From Diphasiastrum complanatum (lineage: Eukaryota > Streptophyta > Lycopodiopsida > Lycopodiales > Lycopodiaceae): a stretch of DNA of 64,000 nt. How positions within the stretch are numbered: position 1 is the first letter of the stretch; each line of letters begins with the position of its first letter. This document shows positions 37,540-47,757 of the stretch, in pieces. The notes under the pieces are model-generated. The model saw nothing but the letters and a program-made list of their open reading frames with translations, did no database searches and was not told where the DNA came from. The stretch spans positions 42,432,927 through 42,496,926 of the forward strand of contig CM055101.1 of the NCBI GenBank assembly GCA_029204225.1, read 5' to 3'. The translations under genes were made by a program, and so were the position numbers.

Positions 37540-38590
37540 TGGCAGCTAGCAGAATTGATTTGTTTCATGTTCGGGAGGTTTGGTGAACCAAGATGCTGAT
37601 GTGCCTCGCCTTCTCAGTAGTCTGGTGAAGGATGATTCTGGCATAAGTGCACTTAGCTCCAACTGCAATTCTTCTTCTGTCTTTGGCATACATCCTGGTT
37701 TTGGAAATTCATGTTTCTTTCACTCAAGCTCGTTCATTTCCGAGCTTTCCACGGATGGTGTAGGATTAACTGCTTTTGTGGCTTCAATCCATCCTGTTTG
37801 AGCAATATTTTGAGGGTTGGCAATTCCAGCACGCTCTTCATCTGCTCTTTGCAGCTTTGAAACCTTGGCTAACATTAATAAATTGTCGATTAGGCTGGAA
37901 ACTTCACCTGATTGTCTGACAATGCGCTCGATGTGTCCTAGGGTATGGCAATCCATGGGATGCTCATTGATAGATGTCATCTTGCATCAATCGTCCTGCA
38001 CAGCATTGTTTCTTCAACGTAACGAAGTTCAGAGCTATAGAACATGGACAAAAGAAACCCTCAGCGAAAGATATATTTGAAGAACAAACAAAAGCAAACA
38101 ACATGGCTTCATTTTCTCGATCTCGAATAAAGCTTCCTAGCAATTGTATGCCTCATCGCCTTCTAGTTGTGAGCAGCGATCTATGAATCAAATAGGTAAG
38201 AAGGAAAAATAGGGCATTAATTTTCTGCCTTCTCAAGCAAAATGTCAAAAGAGTAAACCATGTTGTTAGTTGCCTATCAAATAGAATAAGTCATGCTTGC
38301 ATCGCTTACCAGAAAGAGCCTACTCTGCCTTTTCAATAAGCAATCTCTCACGCATCCCGTGAACGATTCTGCTTTGATTAGATGGCTCCAGCCTCGGGAT
38401 TTGTTTGCTGACTGAGGAATCAGATTTTTCAAACTTTCGCTCGAATGAAAGAGACGGAGATGCAGCCAGAATTGCCATCCGGATGGCAAAAATGTGTGCT
38501 TTCCGACTGAATAGCTTAGCTTCAAGTCTGCTCACCGAGAGACAGTCATTGCGCCCAAGGAAGCAAGCAAATTGTGTGCGTATATAGTCT
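37540..38590 (-). pseudogene. Unidentified host-gene exons (two segments)
   Basis: Two protein-like minus-strand segments. Segment 1 (38590-38330) reads 'NDCLSVSRLEAKLFSRKAHI' followed by 'AIRMAILAASPSLSFERKFE' and ends at a TAG. Segment 2 (37980-37540) reads 'HPMDCHTLGHIERIVRQSGE', 'LIDNLLMLAKVSKLQ' and, after one TGA at a position where Trp would fit, 'KKHEFPKPGCMPKTEEELQL' and 'FTRLLRRRGTSASWF'. The composition and conserved look suggest a real plant gene, but I cannot name it. Stops in both segments argue for a non-functional copy. It lies within the Helitron candidate 33446-39657 and on its strand. Confidence 0.45.
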
Positions 38591-38784
38591 GTCCTGTTAA
38601 AGCCTTCATCTCAGAAAGCATCGCTCCAAAGACAAAGCTCTAGCTGAAAAAAAAATGGGAGCAACAACGAAAACACTGAACTAACAAAGAAACCTAGACC
38701 TATTGCAAAAAAGTGAAGCAATGCCCAGAAGCACACACTTAAGCATTAGCAAGATGACCAAGTCTCACATAGCTCTAAATTTAT

Positions 38785-38990
38785 TGATGAGAAGATGGGC
38801 AGCCATAAGAGTTGCTCTGAAATCATTAAGATATGCTTGTCTCGGATCCGTTAGCAAGCGATTGGCTATGGCCAGGCCAATAATACCTGCACCGACTATC
38901 ACAACGTTAGATTCTGTCAATACTCTACTGCTGCCCTATGCTTCCTTGATAAACCTCTCAGCAGATGCATAATATCTCAACAACCAACTT
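38785..38990 (-). pseudogene. FAD/NAD-dependent oxidoreductase N-terminal fragment
   Basis: The minus strand reads 'NVVIVGAGIIGLAIANRLL', a classic Rossmann dinucleotide-binding GxGxxG segment as at the start of FAD-dependent oxidoreductases and monooxygenases. It is preceded by a frame with a stop ('ERFIKEA*GSSRVLTES'). Only about 20 residues of the domain are present before the sequence changes to unrelated residues, so it is a captured or rearranged piece. It is directly next to methylesterase exons, which do not belong to this family. Confidence 0.6.
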
Positions 38991-39032
38991 GCAGTAAGTT
39001 ATTCGAATTTCATGGTCCAGCAGAAGATTTAC

Positions 39033-39430
39033 CTGCTTAATCTGATACGGTTTGAACCCTTTAAGTCCCATAAAAGCTGATATATAGACAGCTACAACGA
39101 TCTTCTCAGCGAACAGCCCCATTGCGTTGGTGACAGTATACCCTCCTGCGTTGTGGCCCATCAGAATAACCTGAAAACCAAAACCAACACAGCATGATAA
39201 TCTGTTTTGCCAAGGAGCTGAAAAATCAATCATATCATTTCAGTGGATTATCCACCTTCTCTGTGTTGTCTAGGGATTCCAGCAATTCCACAAGGGGTTG
39301 ATCATATTCAGCCATCGACATGACGTGGTCAGCAGAATCCACAGGTCAAATCCACAGTTGTGGCTCGGTGGCCTGATTTTTGTAGAAGAGCCATGTCCAA
39401 GACCATGAATCAACACAAAGTGCATCCTGC
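39033..39430 (-). pseudogene. Methylesterase (MES-type alpha/beta hydrolase) gene fragment
   Basis: Exon A (about 39430-39256) opens 'HFVLIHGLGHGS', the oxyanion-hole region of plant methylesterases. After a frame break it reads 'YDQPLVELLESLDNTEK'. An 85-bp GT..AG intron follows, and exon B (39170-39033) reads 'VILMGHNAGGYTVTNAMG' and 'EKIVVAVYISAFM', ending at a GT donor. This is the MES fold order. In active members the nucleophile elbow is G-H-S-x-G-G; here it is G-H-N-A-G-G, with AAC in place of a Ser codon. The frame break in exon A, loss of the later exons (Asp and His of the triad) and the Asn all indicate a dead copy. Plant MES enzymes hydrolyse methyl esters of hormones such as salicylate, jasmonate or indole-acetate. 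Confidence 0.78.
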
Positions 39431-39478
39431 AGATCTGCTGCCTTTCTCTGTTTCAAATAATCTACTCACACACTGACA

Positions 39479-39480
<2 letters not shown>

Positions 39481-39513
<33 letters not shown>
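39481..39513. repeat. (CT)16 microsatellite
   Basis: 33-bp CT run in the 5' part of the Helitron candidate. Confidence 0.95.
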
Positions 39514-39514
<1 letters not shown>

Positions 39515-39657
39515 ACCATGGATCAGCAGAGTAAAATTTGAAATGTAATTGTGTGTGTGTGGTGTGACATTTTTGGTGGCACAGGGTTAATTTTGTTACG
39601 GCAACCCTTACATTCTCTCTCTAAAATATATTTATATATATATATATATATATATAT

Positions 39658-40479
39658 CTTGTTAAACACAATCACCTTTGTCTTGTCAATAATGTGTGAT
39701 TGCACAATAAAGGATGTGTGATTGCACAGTGCTGTCTGCTTGGATCTTTCGAAAAATAGGGTTTGGATAATTTGTAGGCTGCACAGGAAGAAATGGCTAT
39801 AGTTGAGGGGAATTTCATGATTAGAAGGTTGGATGTCAAAAGTTGTAGAGAAAAATAGAGTTTTTTGAAGGAAGACAAGAATCGAATCAGTTCCTAAAAT
39901 CGATCCTAGATCTAGACTTCGATCCATGGTACCTGTTTCAACCCTGAGTAGCCATCGACCCACAAACAATTCTGATATGCATCGATCTTGCTATATTTGA
40001 ATCCCTGAGTGCACACAACAATATGACCCTAATTAGCTATCAACTGAGCTACGTTTATTTTGGGCCTACTCCACTGACCCTAAACCTTTTTCCTATGGAG
40101 TTGAATTACTACCAACTAATATCGACCATTTATCAATATGAAATGATCTTCAAAGTGTAGCTACCACATCTTTAACTATGGTTATGCCCATCTCATGATT
40201 ATCTCATTCTTCTACATATCTTTGAAAATCTTTTAAGGAAGGTATGATGATTTAAAAAGATGCATCCAAAAACTCTAATCAAAGGGCTTTCAAAAGCGTA
40301 GCATACACTGTGTCAAAATTAGCAATTTTAGTCAGTGTCCAAAAACTTGGGGAGATCCTTTGTGGAGATTCCAAGATTCCCAAGCCGAGCACATCTACCG
40401 AACATCTCAAACTTCCAGAGATTCCATACTTCCCAAGCCACATACATCTATAGAACTTCAGCCACCCACCGAAAACTAT

Positions 40480-40545
<66 letters not shown>

Positions 40546-41509
40546 CACTACCATCAACCCCCATCTCTACCCCTCTTCTTTCACACCTAACCCCCCTACT
40601 TCCCACCTCTCCTCCCAATAAACCAACTCCAGACCCTGAGCCCTCCCCCTCCCCCCTAACCCTAACCCTAACCCAAAACGCAAGTGTAAAGATGCGACTG
40701 CATTCGACCTCAACCATCGGGCGCTACCCCAATCATTGGCCACCACCCTAACCATCGGTCGCCTATGATATTGAGGGGGAACCCCATCCCCCCCCCCCCA
40801 AAAAAAAATCCATCGAGAGTTGTTGTAAAGCTATCTTCATAAGCTTTACTTCCGGCGCCACTGGCGCCAGCAGCGCCCCTGCTGCTCCCGGTGCCACTGT
40901 GACCAGAATCCAGCCGGTGCCAAGTTCCTATGGCTGAAAATCTTTGATCGGTTCTAGCGAAGTTCAGGGAGCTCAGATCGATGTGCAATCACCTCACACG
41001 ATCTAGGCATGATTAAAGGAAGCCTAGGGATCAATAAAATCTAGAGAGAGAAAAACGTGCTTTACCTGCTTGGGTAGAGTGCTTAGTATGAGGGGGGGGT
41101 GCTGAATCCCACCAATACTATAGGGGAGTGCGGGTTGCGACTCAGGGCGAGCTCCAACCAAGTCTCAGCCTCCCTTGCTGGAATGTTGTCATGGCTCTCG
41201 CCTTGGCATGCTAGCGCCCCGGAGACTAGGGTCGGTCACACACGTGAAATGTAACCTTCTCAGATTTATCAATAATGTGGGATTTTCCTCAAACTGACTC
41301 TGATTACCTTCTAGGTTTCAGTGTTCGGTAAAAGCGACAGTTGTAAGGCAGCTTCAAAATTTTTAAGTTGGCACATAGCTGAGGGTCGTATCCCGGGACG
41401 CCAGCGGTATGCCGTCGGGACCATTCGGTCTATGGCGCCAGCGGTATGCTGTCGGGACCATTTGGTCCAGGAACTGGTTGTCTCCATATCTGTCGTGGCT
41501 TGTGGTTCT
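39658..41509. other. No gene seen; repeats only
   Basis: It contains a (CT)n run at 40482-40545, a partial ~70-bp duplication at 40365-40460 ('ttcccaagcc' ... 'catcta'), a 21-bp CCCTAA-type run at 40654-40674 and a ~38-bp two-copy repeat at 41398-41470 ('cgccagcggtatgc', 'gtcgggaccatt'). GC content rises at 40560-41520 but no frame has recognisable protein character. Confidence 0.5.
40482..40545. repeat. (CT)n microsatellite
   Basis: About 64 bp of CT with one 'at' interruption near 40537. Confidence 0.95.
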
Positions 41510-42420
41510 TGTGAAAGTACTGTACTTTAGGACCATAAATGGATCTACAAAAGATCCACAAGAGTGATTGGATGCTTGCTTAACAATCTATCAAAAAACT
41601 AGACACAAAACAGTTGATCTAGATTGGCAATTTGACAAACAACAAGCACTAACAATCAAAAGCATTGATAAACATTGAAATCCCAGCCCACACGTGTGTA
41701 CTACAGGCTGTAGTACGGCCTTCAACCTGAGAAACAAGTAGAAATTGATTTGGTTTCATTTGGATCACAAAAACTCAATGTACATAGTGAACTAGCTTGA
41801 GATTGCCAATGAGCTCCAAAAATTTTCTATCTTCTCACTATGGAGAGAGGGAATACATAGCAAATTTGACTTCCTTCTTGAAGTTAGGTGGATTTCCAGC
41901 ATGAAATAAGGAAGTTAACTCACTCTCCTTGACCTAAAATGAAACCCTAGTCTATTTCCTAGAGTTATGCTTGGTAGGTAGCTAATTGGTCAAATTTTCA
42001 CCTTAAACTTAGGTGTAGGTCCTATAAAGTAGGGATGACCACCAAATAGACATGACCAACTCTCTTGACTTGACCTAACCTACATTAGGATGGGTTTCCC
42101 ATGTGGCATCATGGCCTCACATGTGTGGGACCCACTTGTGTACACAATTTACACTATTCTACATGGTTTTTGATCAAGCTAGATTTGCCAATTTTTGACA
42201 ATTCTTCACACTCCTCCTCAAATTTAGCTTGATCTATTTGCAACTCTCTTGATAGATGAATGAAAGCTTTTAGAAGTGTCTAAAAAATCCAACTACAAAC
42301 AAGGAACTTTTGAGACTCCAATAGAGAATGATGTCCATGAAGGATCTTTCACCACCTCTTAGAGGATCCCTTACAAGATGTTCCATAAATGTGTCTATAT
42401 ACATGTAGCACACTTCAAAA

Positions 42421-43862
42421 CTAAACATCATGCCAAGACATGGATTCCAAGGCATTTTGTGCACTTGAAGATACATCAATTAAAATAATAAGTGCATACA
42501 TCATGTTGCCAAAGACAACTTGCCTTGCTTGATCCATATGATTGAGCCTTGATGGCTCTATCTTGATACTCAAGGTTCTTCTTGGAGTCCTCGGGTCTTG
42601 AGCTTGATCCTCCACTTGACTTGACTCCAAAACATCAATGAATTGAATAAGGTGTTGATCCAAAGGTGCTTCTTCAAGTTTACAAATCTTCCACTCTTGA
42701 AAGATCACATTTTCACCATTGACAAATTCTTTGGTTGAAAACAAGTAGATTCTACAATCTCTACTTGAAGAGCAAAACACTACCATTATTCCTATCATTG
42801 AAATATGATAATCTTTGGTCCTTACATTGGAATGATCATGCACAAAGCATGTGGACACAAAGATTTCCAAAGCAAATGATGTTTCATCTTTCATGACTCT
42901 ATTCAAACTATTACAAAAATAGTTATCCAATGAAATTGCTTTATCAACAACAAATGTAGATTTCAAAGCATCCCATTTCATTGTCTTGTCATACAAAGTA
43001 ATAAACACCATGAATCTTAAAGATAAGAAACAAGTCACCTCATGTCTACTACTACTTTCCAAAAAGTATTCAAAGATAGTAGACTCTCCAATGCTCACCA
43101 CCCTTGCAAGATGCACACTTGAATGGAAAATTTGCATGCAATTTGATGACTCGGCCATTGTCATTGAGAACTCCCTTGGAACTCTCATGCTTTGAGGCTG
43201 ATCCTCAAGATCTTCCTCCTTTTGATGCTCCTCCTCAATGCAAGCAAGATCAAACTTTGCCAAGATCTCCTCTTGAGTGATCTCCTCCTTTGCCAAGCTC
43301 ATTCTTTCAAAAGCAACACTAGCTTCCAACTTAAACAATCTTCCATGTTTAAATACCTTTGCAATGCAAAAATCATTCTTCAAGATGAAGCAAACACCAT
43401 GCTTAAAGTGGACATCCAAACCACTTTCTAAGAGTAGACCAACACTAAGCATATTCTTGGTGATTGATGATACATAAAGGATATTTTCTAGATCCATGCA
43501 TTTTGAGGATTCTAGACACAAAGAGATGGTGCCAACACCATCTATCCTACACTCTTCATCATTTGCAGTAAAGACAAACTTTTTAGCAGCATTGAAAGAG
43601 TGTAAGGTTGAGAAAAAGTCCTTTTCACAAGACATGTGGGAGCTAGCCCCACTGTCGATCCACCAATTGTCTCTTGAATTGCTATTGCTTGTTGGTGAGG
43701 ATGTAGATGCCATCAAGAATACATCTACTTCATCCTCCTCCTTGTCCTTTGCAAGGTTTCCTTGTTTGTCCTCCTCCACTTGTGCTCTTAGCCTCTTGTA
43801 GCATTCAGATGCATAATGCCCCTTCTTTCCACAAAAGAAGCATTTTTGCTGTGACTTGTCCT
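42421..43862 (-). CDS. Copia zinc knuckle, protease and integrase-remnant frame
   Basis: One frame stays open for over 450 codons. It starts in gag with the CX2CX4HX4C knuckle 'CFFCGKKGHYASEC' (about 43845), passes the protease active site 'WWIDSGASSHMSCEKDFF' (DSG intact) and 'NILYVSSITKNMLSVGLLLE', and then changes character. About 200 codons follow that I cannot assign, then a stretch reading 'STCFVHDHSNV' and 'LFSTKEFVNGENVIFQEWK', which fits the end of a copia integrase. The integrase catalytic core, reverse transcriptase and RNase H are missing. The absence of stops in the residual frame is notable for an element of this age. Confidence 0.75.
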
Positions 43863-44582
43863 TTGAGCTTGATGCATCATCCTCTTCTTTGGCCTCCTTT
43901 GGATGCTTCTTCTTTCCATTGGTCTTCTTTTTGCTTTCTCATCACCATCCTGCAAAGACAAGGAACTCATCCTAGATTTTGCATGGAGCATCCTACACTC
44001 TTCAGCCACTAATACACTGTGAAGTTTTTCTATAGTTGGCAAAGTGTCTTGGATGGCAAAACTTTGGACCAAATTTGCAAAGTCATCTCCTAGACCATTA
44101 AGGACAATTTGTACAAGCTCTCCATCATGAATCTTCTCTCCAATGGAAGCCAACTCCCTATTTAGAGACTTGATTCTGAGTACATAATCCTGTGCACTCT
44201 CCTCACTTCTCCTCATGCTTTGCAAAATCTGACTTCTAAGCATGAGTACTCTTGAAGTGTTACTAGATTCATAGATTTATTTTAAAGACTCCCGAGCCTC
44301 TTTAGCACTAGTACATGCTGATACTTCTCTCAACAAATCATTGCTCACATTCATCTTCACACAATGAAGTGCAAGCCTAGATCTCTTCTTGTATCTAGCT
44401 AACTCTTGTGCACCTAGAGGTTCATCTTCATCTTCAATCAAGAACTCATAAAGGTCTTGGAGCACCAAGAGTGACTCCATCCTAACCTTCCAAATAGCAT
44501 AATTTGTAGAATTCAACCTCTCACTAGCTTCTAGAAGGTATGCTCCAGCAGATCCCATCTTACTAGTGACTTCTACAAACAA
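43788..44582 (-). pseudogene. Copia gag (UBN2-type), one stop and one frameshift
   Basis: Starts near 44582 and reads 'ERLNSTNYAIWKVRMESLL', typical for the start of plant copia gag. One TAA lies at about 44274-44276 in otherwise continuous frame ('ESLK*IYESSNTSRVLML'). It continues with 'SAQDYVLRIKSLNRELASIG' and 'VQIVLNGLGDDFANLV'. Near 43930 a one-base shift separates it from the knuckle and protease frame. Confidence 0.88.
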
Positions 44583-45564
44583 GAAATAGATTTGATTGAC
44601 TTGAAACTCACAAAGGTCTCACACTTGCAGTGTTTCACTCAAATTTGATTTCTAATCCAACAAATGGACTTATAATCATAGTTCTATCACTCCCTCACAG
44701 AGCTGGAATGAAGATAAGATGAAGTGAAAACTACTTTCAAACAAATATTGCCAAGAAATGGATTTGATTGTCTCTAGAAACTCACTAAGGTCTCTCTCTT
44801 GTAGTTTTTCACTCAAATTAGATTTCTAATCCAACAAATGGACTTATAATCTCAGTTCTAGCACTCCCTCACAAAGTTGGAATGAAGATAAGATGATGTG
44901 AAATCTACTTACAATCAAATCTTGCCAAATTTGGCTATTTTTGGACAAAAAAATGACTTAATCTCTTTCTTCCTTCTTGGTGTACTTTCAAGACCTGTTT
45001 TTAACCTTAATAGGACTTGAACTCAGCCTAGATTTATTAGATTCCATGAAACAAATTCAAATCTAATCAATGGCAAATGATCTTGGTAGAATATCCTAGG
45101 ATCTCCACCAAAAATTACACCAATAGCTCACAAATTGAATTTTTTTGGATCAAATGAATACCATGCATTAAATGCAGGTTCAGAGGTGCCCACACATGTG
45201 GACAGTACAGATTTGGACCCCTACCAAGTTTGGGATCAAATCTCCTCACCAAAATCAAGATTCTAGCTTGCCCTCTCAATACTAGCTTTTAGCACCAAAA
45301 CTTGCTAAAAATGGAATTTGCATTAGATCAATGGCTTATGCTCTTGTACTTGGCTCTGATATCATGTGAAAGTACTGTACTTTAGGACCATAAATGGATC
45401 TACAAAAGATCCACAAGAGTGATTGGATGCTTGCTTAACAATCTATCAAAAAACTAGACACAAAAAAGTTGATCTAGATTGGCAGTTTGACAAACAACAA
45501 GCATTAACAATCAAAAGCATTGATCAACATTGAAATCCGAGCCCACACGTGTGTAATACAGGCT

Positions 45565-45932
45565 TTCTATAGTCCATGCCCTTAAGACTTGGAGGCATTA
45601 TTTATATGGTGCCAACTTTGAGGTTCTGACAGACCATGAAAGTCTTAGATACCTGCCTAAAACCCAAAAGGGTAATGACGCTATATGGGTCATAGTTGAT
45701 CGTCTGACCAAAATGGCTCATTTTATTCCGACCAAAACAATCGTTAGAGCTCCAGAGTTAGCGAGGTTGTTTGTAGACAGGTTATTTAAATTGTACGGTA
45801 TACCTTCCGGCATAGTCAACGACCGGGACAGTAAGTTTAGTGGGAATTTTTGGAGGGCAGTATTCCATCATCTCCATACTAAACTTATTATGAGTACCAC
45901 TTTCAATCTATCAAACAATATGATAGCCTAGA
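45565..45932 (+). pseudogene. Ty3/gypsy fragment: RNase H end joined to integrase core
   Basis: Residues like 'LKTWRHYLYGANFEVLTDHE' (RNase H, over more than one frame) run directly into 'AIWVIVDRLTKMAHFIPTK' and 'YGIPSGIVNDRDSKFSGNFW' (integrase, catalytic D residues visible). The zinc-binding part is deleted in between. The lineage differs from the gypsy copies at 21-30 kb. Confidence 0.85.
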
Positions 45933-46017
45933 CTTTTGCTTAGGATTCAAAACATAGAGATAATATTAATAAGCAATTTTAAACTAACAAAATTGTTTAA
46001 TATATTTTCTTAAAATC

Positions 46018-46019
<2 letters not shown>

Positions 46020-46110
<91 letters not shown>
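46020..46110. repeat. (AG)45 microsatellite
   Basis: About 90 bp of uninterrupted AG, directly before direct-repeat copy 1. Confidence 0.97.
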
Positions 46111-46111
<1 letters not shown>

Positions 46112-46481
46112 AATCGGTTTTATGTTGGAATCAAAAATTTTGTATCACTCATATATATTCATCTTTCCTTGCAAATTTGCAAACAATATTGTTGACTATT
46201 CAATAATAAGTCAATTACTAACAAATTTGGAAAAATTCAAAAGCTATCAAGTACTCCTCCTAGGTATAAAGAAATATTTCTATTTTATTTGAAGGTGAAT
46301 ATATTCCATATTCCATATGTGATCTAGATTTCATAGTAGAACAAAGTAGCATTGACTTACCTCCTCCCTAGAAGATGGGTTATTTGATTTGTGCTTCTTG
46401 AATCTTTAGACCTTGCTCATTATGAAAGTAACTTGTCAAGAAATATCTAGAGAATGTAGATATGGTCTAATGGTACCCAAT
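46111..46481 (+). repeat. ~370-bp direct repeat, copy 1
   Basis: Matches 49755-50125 in the same orientation with about 90 percent identity by eye. Shared text includes 'ttgactattcaataataagt', 'tactcctcctaggtataaag' and 'gatatggtctaatggta'. No protein is coded. The pair encloses 3.3 kb with gypsy debris, a candidate LTR and a satellite. Confidence 0.9.
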
Positions 46482-46639
46482 AAATATTATGCTTACATGA
46501 TGTAGTTGATCTGTTATGCTTTAGTATAGGGTCTAAATTTATACAAATGTCATAATCAACAACTACATAATCAATGTTTTTTTTGGTATGAGAAAAGGTA
46601 TACTTTTGGGGCATAGAATATCCAGCAGGGAATAGAAAT

Positions 46640-46825
46640 CGACAAAGATAAAGTCGAAGTTATAAAGAATCTTTGGAAACCCACAAATCTACGAGAACTA
46701 AGAGCTTTCTTAGGACATGTTGGTTATTACAAAAGATTTATCCAGAATCATGCCTCGATTGCTTCAGCCCTTACACAGTTACTTAAGAAACAAGTCGCTT
46801 ATATTTGGACGACAGAAGTTGTTAC
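46640..46825 (+). pseudogene. Ty3/gypsy reverse transcriptase fragment (connection region)
   Basis: Reads 'GIEIDKDKVEVIKNLWKPTN' then 'LRELRAFLGHVGYYKRFI' and 'SALTQLLKK', the well-conserved thumb/connection of gypsy RT. Nothing of the catalytic palm is present. Confidence 0.88.
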
Positions 46826-47399
46826 GAGGCATTAGACATCACATGTAACAAGCTCGTAAGGAAAGCTGTTATGAGGCATTACAAAGTCGCCCATAATTAG
46901 CCCATAAGGAAAGATGTTATGAGGCATTATGACAATGAAATGAAAACTTATGAGCAACGACGTAAGACAAATTCTCTAACGAATATTCTACAAGAAGTTT
47001 TGGTAGACAATGACTTACAACCACTATGAGGCTCACGATTGACATTACAGACATTTGGGGCTCAATTTGCATTCAAATCTCTGATTTTCTTACTTCTCTT
47101 GTAGCGCTAGACCTGTACCAAGTTTTCTACGCTGGAACCGTTGAAAACTTGCTAAATTTGCACTCGAAAATCAGGATTGAAGCCTGATCTGGCAACGCTA
47201 GACCTGCACCTCTATTTTGTCTCAAATCCCAGGTAGAAAATAGAAGTTTTCACCACGATTTTCTCAGTATCCTACTGATTTTCCAGCGCTGGCCCTGCCT
47301 TGTAGATTTCTAAAATCTTGAAGAAGTTCTGAGCAATCTAGCTACTTTCTCCACTGCTAAAAACTAAATTCCCTAAGATGGAGATGGCTCTAATACCAG

Positions 47400-47757
47400 T
47401 GTAATAGATCCTAACACCACAGTAGGGTAAACACTCACTGATCCACCCAACCTTGCCTGCTCCCTAATATAGAGTAAGCCCCTCCTAGCCTAATGTGAGG
47501 ACTGGTAGCATGCAACTGCCAAGTGTCGACCACGTGGCACTGACGTGGCCGACTGCACGTCGGGACCCAACTGGGGGCCCTGTCCTGCTGACAAGGTCCC
47601 TAGACTGTGTTAGGCCCGCCATAGCTATGGACCATGCTAGAGCACACTACTCACACTATCTTGCCCTGTTGGTCGTGTACGCTGGACCCAACTCTGACTG
47701 TGGTATCTGATCTATTTGTGCTCTCTAGGGTTCGGCACTGGTCACGAGCTCGTAACA
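47400..47757 (-). repeat. Candidate LTR with primer-binding site
   Basis: Bounded by TGTAATAG and CGTAACA. On the minus strand its end is followed by TGGTATTAGAGCC (47398-47386), one base off the initiator tRNA-Met primer site. The region 46840-47385 to its left would be internal sequence but has no recognisable protein. No second LTR copy is obvious. Confidence 0.55.

Larger units (their letters stand above)
33446..39657 (-). mobile_element. Candidate gene-capturing Helitron, 6.2 kb
   Basis: The 3' end is clear: the minus strand ends GCCCGTC-AAC-GACGGGC, nine bases, then CTAG at 33446, followed by T. A subterminal doublet of ~60-bp units ('ggcggccgatgat') is shared with the elements ending at 60282 and 53254. 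The 5' side near 39480-39657 repeats the family's 5' region ('TTTTAGAGAGAGAATGT', 'GTGCCACCAAAAATGTCAC' and an AG tract), but the extreme end has been replaced by a TA run. Between them lie pieces of at least three host genes, all on the minus strand, plus an hAT MITE and possibly an LTR. No Rep/helicase coding sequence is seen, so it would be non-autonomous. The pairing of the two ends is inferred. Confidence 0.5.
41510..45564 (-). mobile_element. Non-autonomous copia element without reverse transcriptase
   Basis: Left LTR 41510-42208 (TGTGAAAG ... TTCTTCA, 699 bp) and right LTR 45365-45564, the latter cut off after 200 bp where gypsy debris begins. Next to the right LTR the minus strand carries TGATATCAGAGCC (primer site for initiator tRNA-Met, one mismatch). 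Next to the left LTR it carries 'aatttgaggaggagtg' (polypurine tract). The internal ~3.2 kb codes for gag, protease and a C-terminal integrase remnant only, so the element would have depended on others. A relative is at 19839-20885. Confidence 0.9.

Noticed and set aside
40654-40674. CCCTAA-type run, like an interstitial telomere
   Set aside because: Only about 3.5 units, and the usual plant telomere unit is CCCTAAA; C-rich surroundings (ccccct) make a chance origin likely.
43192-44012. Plus-strand frames of 70-100 codons
   Set aside because: They are antisense to the well-supported copia gag-protease frames.
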